This document shows, piece after piece, positions 61,312-64,000 of a stretch of 64,000 nucleotides of DNA. How positions within the stretch are numbered: position 1 is the first letter of the stretch; each line of letters starts with the position of its first letter. This DNA is from Roseiarcus sp963779095 (GTDB taxonomy: Bacteria; Pseudomonadota; Alphaproteobacteria; Rhizobiales; Beijerinckiaceae), in contig CAVZWU010000025.1 in assembly GCA_963779095.1 (NCBI GenBank), positions 124,001 to 188,000 of the forward strand, written 5' to 3'. The position numbers were made by a program, and so were the translations under genes. A model generated the notes under the pieces. The model was given only the letters and a program-made list of their open reading frames with translations. It did not search any database and was not told the DNA's origin.

Positions 61312-63681
61312 ATGGCTTGGCGTTTCATCAATTGGGCGGCGAGTTTGGTCATCGCGCTCGTCATAATCGCGACGCTCGCCGGCGGCTACCTGTTCTATCG
61401 CGCCATGCCCGCCTATTCCGGCGTCGAAAAGCTTCCAGGTCTTTCTGCCGAAGTTCGCGTTTGGCGCGACGCCTATGGCGTCCCGCACATCTTCGCCGGC
61501 TCGATGGACGATGCGGCGCGCGCGCTCGGATACATGCATGCGAGCGAGCGGATGTTCCAGATGGACATTCTGCGCCGGGTCGGTCAGGGGCGCATGGCCG
61601 AAATCCGGGGCGGCGATCTTTTGGGGGTCGACAAGTTCGTTCGCACCCTCGGCTTCTATCGAGAGGCCGAGAGCAGCTTTTCCGCGCTGTCGCCGTGGGC
61701 GCAGAAGCGCCTCGAGGCTTACGCCGAAGGCGTCAACGCCTTCCTCGCGAGCCACGCGCTCCCGCCGGAGTTCCTTCTCGCCGGCGATAGCCCCGAACCG
61801 TGGAAGCCGGCCAACTCGTTGGTCATCGGGAAGATCGAGGCCTATCAGCTGTCCCGGAACTACAAGATCAAGCTTCTGCGCGCTCGCCTCTCTCGCAAAC
61901 TTGGATCGGAACAGGAAAGTTGGCTGTTTCCGAGCGCGAGGCCTGGCGATCCCATCACAACCCTGCCGACGAAAAGCGACACTCACGCGAGCGGCGAGAA
62001 CATCGATGAAGAGCTCGGCGCTTTGACCGGAATTGGCCAAGGCGCGTCCAACGAATGGGTGATCGCCGGATCGCGGACGCTGACCGGCAAGCCGATCCTC
62101 GCCAACGACCCTCATCTCGAACTCAGCGCGCCGATCCTCTGGTATCTGGCGCGGGTCGTCACGCCCGAAGGATCCGTCAAGGGCGCCACATTGCCCGGCG
62201 CCCCGGTCTTCGTGCTCGGCCAAAACAATTCGATCGCCTGGGGACTGACGACCGCGGATTCCAATGTTGAGGACCTGTTCGTCGAAACCGTCGATCCGAT
62301 CGATCCCTCGAAATATCTGACGCCGGACGGACCGAAGCTGTTCGAGACGTTCGGGTGGAAACAATCCACGTGAAAGGCGGCGCCGACGTTAAGCTCGTCG
62401 ATCCGAGCGACCCGGCACGGTCCCGTCCTCTCCGACATCAGCGCCGATCTGGCGGATTTCGCCGGGCCCGGAAAGGCGGTCGCGCTTGCCTACACCGGGC
62501 TTGGCGACCGCGACACAACGGCCGAAGCCTTCATGCGGGTCAATTCCGCTCGGAACTGGGGCGAGTTTCTTGACGCTTTGCGCCTCTATCAGACCCCAAC
62601 CCAGAACTTCGTCTATGCGGACCGCGCGGGCGACATCGGCTTCTTGAACCCCGGCTTGGTCCCGTTGCGAAAGTCGGGAGAGGGGCTCGCCCCGGTCGAC
62701 GGCGCGTCGGGCGCCTTCGACTGGACTGGCACGATCCCGTTCGATCAATGGCCCCAACTGCACAACCCGGAGACCGGGCTTTGCCTTCAACGCCAACAAC
62801 GCCGATTTCCCCGACGATCACGAACCCAATTTCGGCCAGGACTGGGAAGAGAATTTCCGCGCCCGCCGGATCCAGCAATTCTTCGACGCCATCGACAAGC
62901 ACAGCCTCGATACGTCGGCCACGATGCAGGCCGACCACCTGTCTCTGGACGTCAAGGACTTGCAGCCGTTCATCGCGATGATTGCGCCATCCGACGAACG
63001 GGCGCGGAAGGCGCAGGCGATGCTTCTGAGCTGGAATGCGGTGATGGACAAGGACCGCGCCGAGCCATTGATCTACACCGCATTCCTGAAATCGCTTCAC
63101 GAAATCCTGATCGAGGATAGAACCGGGCTGCCCATGAACGAGAAAGGCCCGTTCGCCGCGGCAACCCTCGTATCGCTGATGCGCGACCATCCTTCGTGGT
63201 GCGATTCTCCGGGCGCTCCCGATCCGGACTGCCGCAAGGCGCTGGGGCGCGCCCTCGACGACGGACTCGGCTTGCTCGTCAAGCGCGACGGCGCCGATAT
63301 GAGCCAGTGGCGCTGGGGCGCGGAGCACAAAGCGCTGCTGCAGCACCAGGTCTTCAGCCATGTCCCGCTCCTGGACCGGCTGAGCGACCTCAGCGTCTCC
63401 TCGAGCGGCGGCTTCTACACCCTCGATCGGGGCGGCGGCTCCGAGACGCCTCGGACATGCCATTCGCCCGCACCCAAGGCGGCGGTTTTCGCGGCCTCTA
63501 TGATTTGGCGGACCCTGAGAAATCCCGCTTCATGATCGCGACCGGCGAGTCCGGCCATATCTTTTCGCGCCATTACGGCGACCTCGTCCCGCTGTGGAAC
63601 GATGTCAAATCGATCACGCTGGCGGGATCCGAAGACGAGCTGAAGAACGCTGGGGCACAAGAGCTCACGCTTGCGCGCTGA
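61312..63681 (+). CDS. Penicillin acylase family amidohydrolase (frameshifted)
   Basis: The N-terminal helix WAASLVIALVIIATLAGGYL anchors or exports the protein. VWRDAYGVPHIFAGSMDDAA and QMDILRRVGQGRMAEI lie in the alpha part. The autocleavage/nucleophile Ser246 is in GIGQGASNEWVIAGSRTLTG, followed by KPILANDPHLELSAPILWYL. Breaks near 62365, 62420, 62785 and 63450 interrupt the beta part (FMRVNSARNWGEFLDALRLY, FAFNANNADFPDDHEP). The end reads GLYDLADPEKSRFMIATGES and GHIFSRHYGDLVPLWNDV. Joined length of about 785 residues fits penicillin G acylase/AHL acylase relatives. Substrate is unknown. Confidence 0.9.
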
Positions 63682-63799
63682 GGGTCCGAATTGAAGCTAA
63701 ACCGTCAGGATTGGCCTCCAAGCCCTTCAAACGCCAGCCGCATGCTCGCCGTAATCCTGCGCTAGCCGCCGGGCGATCCAGCGGGTAAAGTGACACGTG

Positions 63800-64000
63800 A
63801 TGACCCAAACGCGGCGATTGCTGATCGTGGACGATGACGCCGACCTGCGTCATGCGCTGGTCGAGCAGTTGGCTTTGCATCGCGAGTTTCAGGTTCAGGC
63901 GGTCGAGACGGCGGAAGCGGCGCTTCAGGCGGTCGCGACCACGACCCCCGATCTCATCATCATGGACGTCGGGCTGCCTGACCTTGACGGTCGCGAGGCG
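63800..64000 (+). CDS. Response regulator, N-terminal part
   Basis: The first 67 residues (MTQTRRLLIVDDDADLRHAL) are a receiver domain with the acidic pocket Asp11-13 and the phosphoacceptor Asp56 in LIIMDVGLPDLDGREA. The rest lies beyond the window, so the output domain is unknown. In related alphaproteobacteria a PhoB/OmpR-type regulator occupies this place. Confidence 0.9.
   Translation, partial: MTQTRRLLIVDDDADLRHALVEQLALHREFQVQAVETAEAALQAVATTTPDLIIMDVGLPDLDGREA

Overview
The window is high-GC chromosomal DNA of an alphaproteobacterium, most likely Hyphomicrobiales (Beijerinckiaceae/Methylocystaceae-like). This is inferred from the mix of cobalamin-dependent methionine synthase, fused malic enzyme/phosphotransacetylase, intracellular PHB depolymerase, homospermidine synthase, pyruvate phosphate dikinase, HrcA, an ECF sigma/NrsF pair and intergenic palindromic repeats of the type common in that order. 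No rRNA, tRNA, CRISPR array, complete IS element or prophage is visible.

A technical property dominates the window. About half of the roughly 60 genes are interrupted by single-base frameshifts, often two to four per gene, with conserved sequence continuing in another frame. Essential genes such as aroC, xthA and lolA are hit as readily as accessory ones. This is best read as indel error in the assembly, not decay. Such genes are listed as one feature spanning all fragments. The stretch 12.3-23.7 kb (metH, maeB, kup) and several later genes are intact.

Layout. 0-12 kb: end of a GH19-type lytic enzyme, small secreted proteins, Tat-exported phosphoesterase, M23 peptidase-like protein, ester cyclase, aroC, DsbA-type isomerase, lipoprotein, phaZ, GST, GNAT, dodecin, DUF1275 protein. 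12-24 kb: small HTH protein, metH with a SahR-like operator, maeB, GT25, kup, hydrolase; a 63-bp repeat in opposite orientations lies at both ends. 24-28 kb: two tandem class III cyclase/TolB-like/TPR paralogues with overlapping stop and start codons. 28-45 kb: ppdK, HdeD-like protein, hrcA, ThDP enzyme, cytosine deaminase-like protein, psiE, cupin, arylsulfatase, aldo-keto reductase, DsbA, then an ECF sigma-NrsF unit facing a DUF692 (MNIO/BufB)-DUF2063 (BufC)-DoxX operon. 45-54 kb: cytochrome P460, homospermidine synthase, truncated polysaccharide-export fragment, Phd/VapC module, sugar ABC transporter, GerW-like and OsmC proteins. 54-64 kb: dapD, OmpA-like protein, membrane-anchored lysozyme-like protein, beta-keto acid cleavage enzyme facing an aminotransferase, lolA, xthA, penicillin acylase, start of a response regulator.

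The most interesting system is at 40.9-44.4 kb. An ECF sigma factor and its NrsF-type anti-sigma are transcribed away from an MNIO/BufC/DoxX operon, and both units carry a matching TGTAAC-N16/17-CGAA element. Operons of this bufferin type normally begin with a Cys-containing precursor peptide gene (DUF2282 or similar); none is visible here. Either the precursor is encoded elsewhere or a different substrate is modified.
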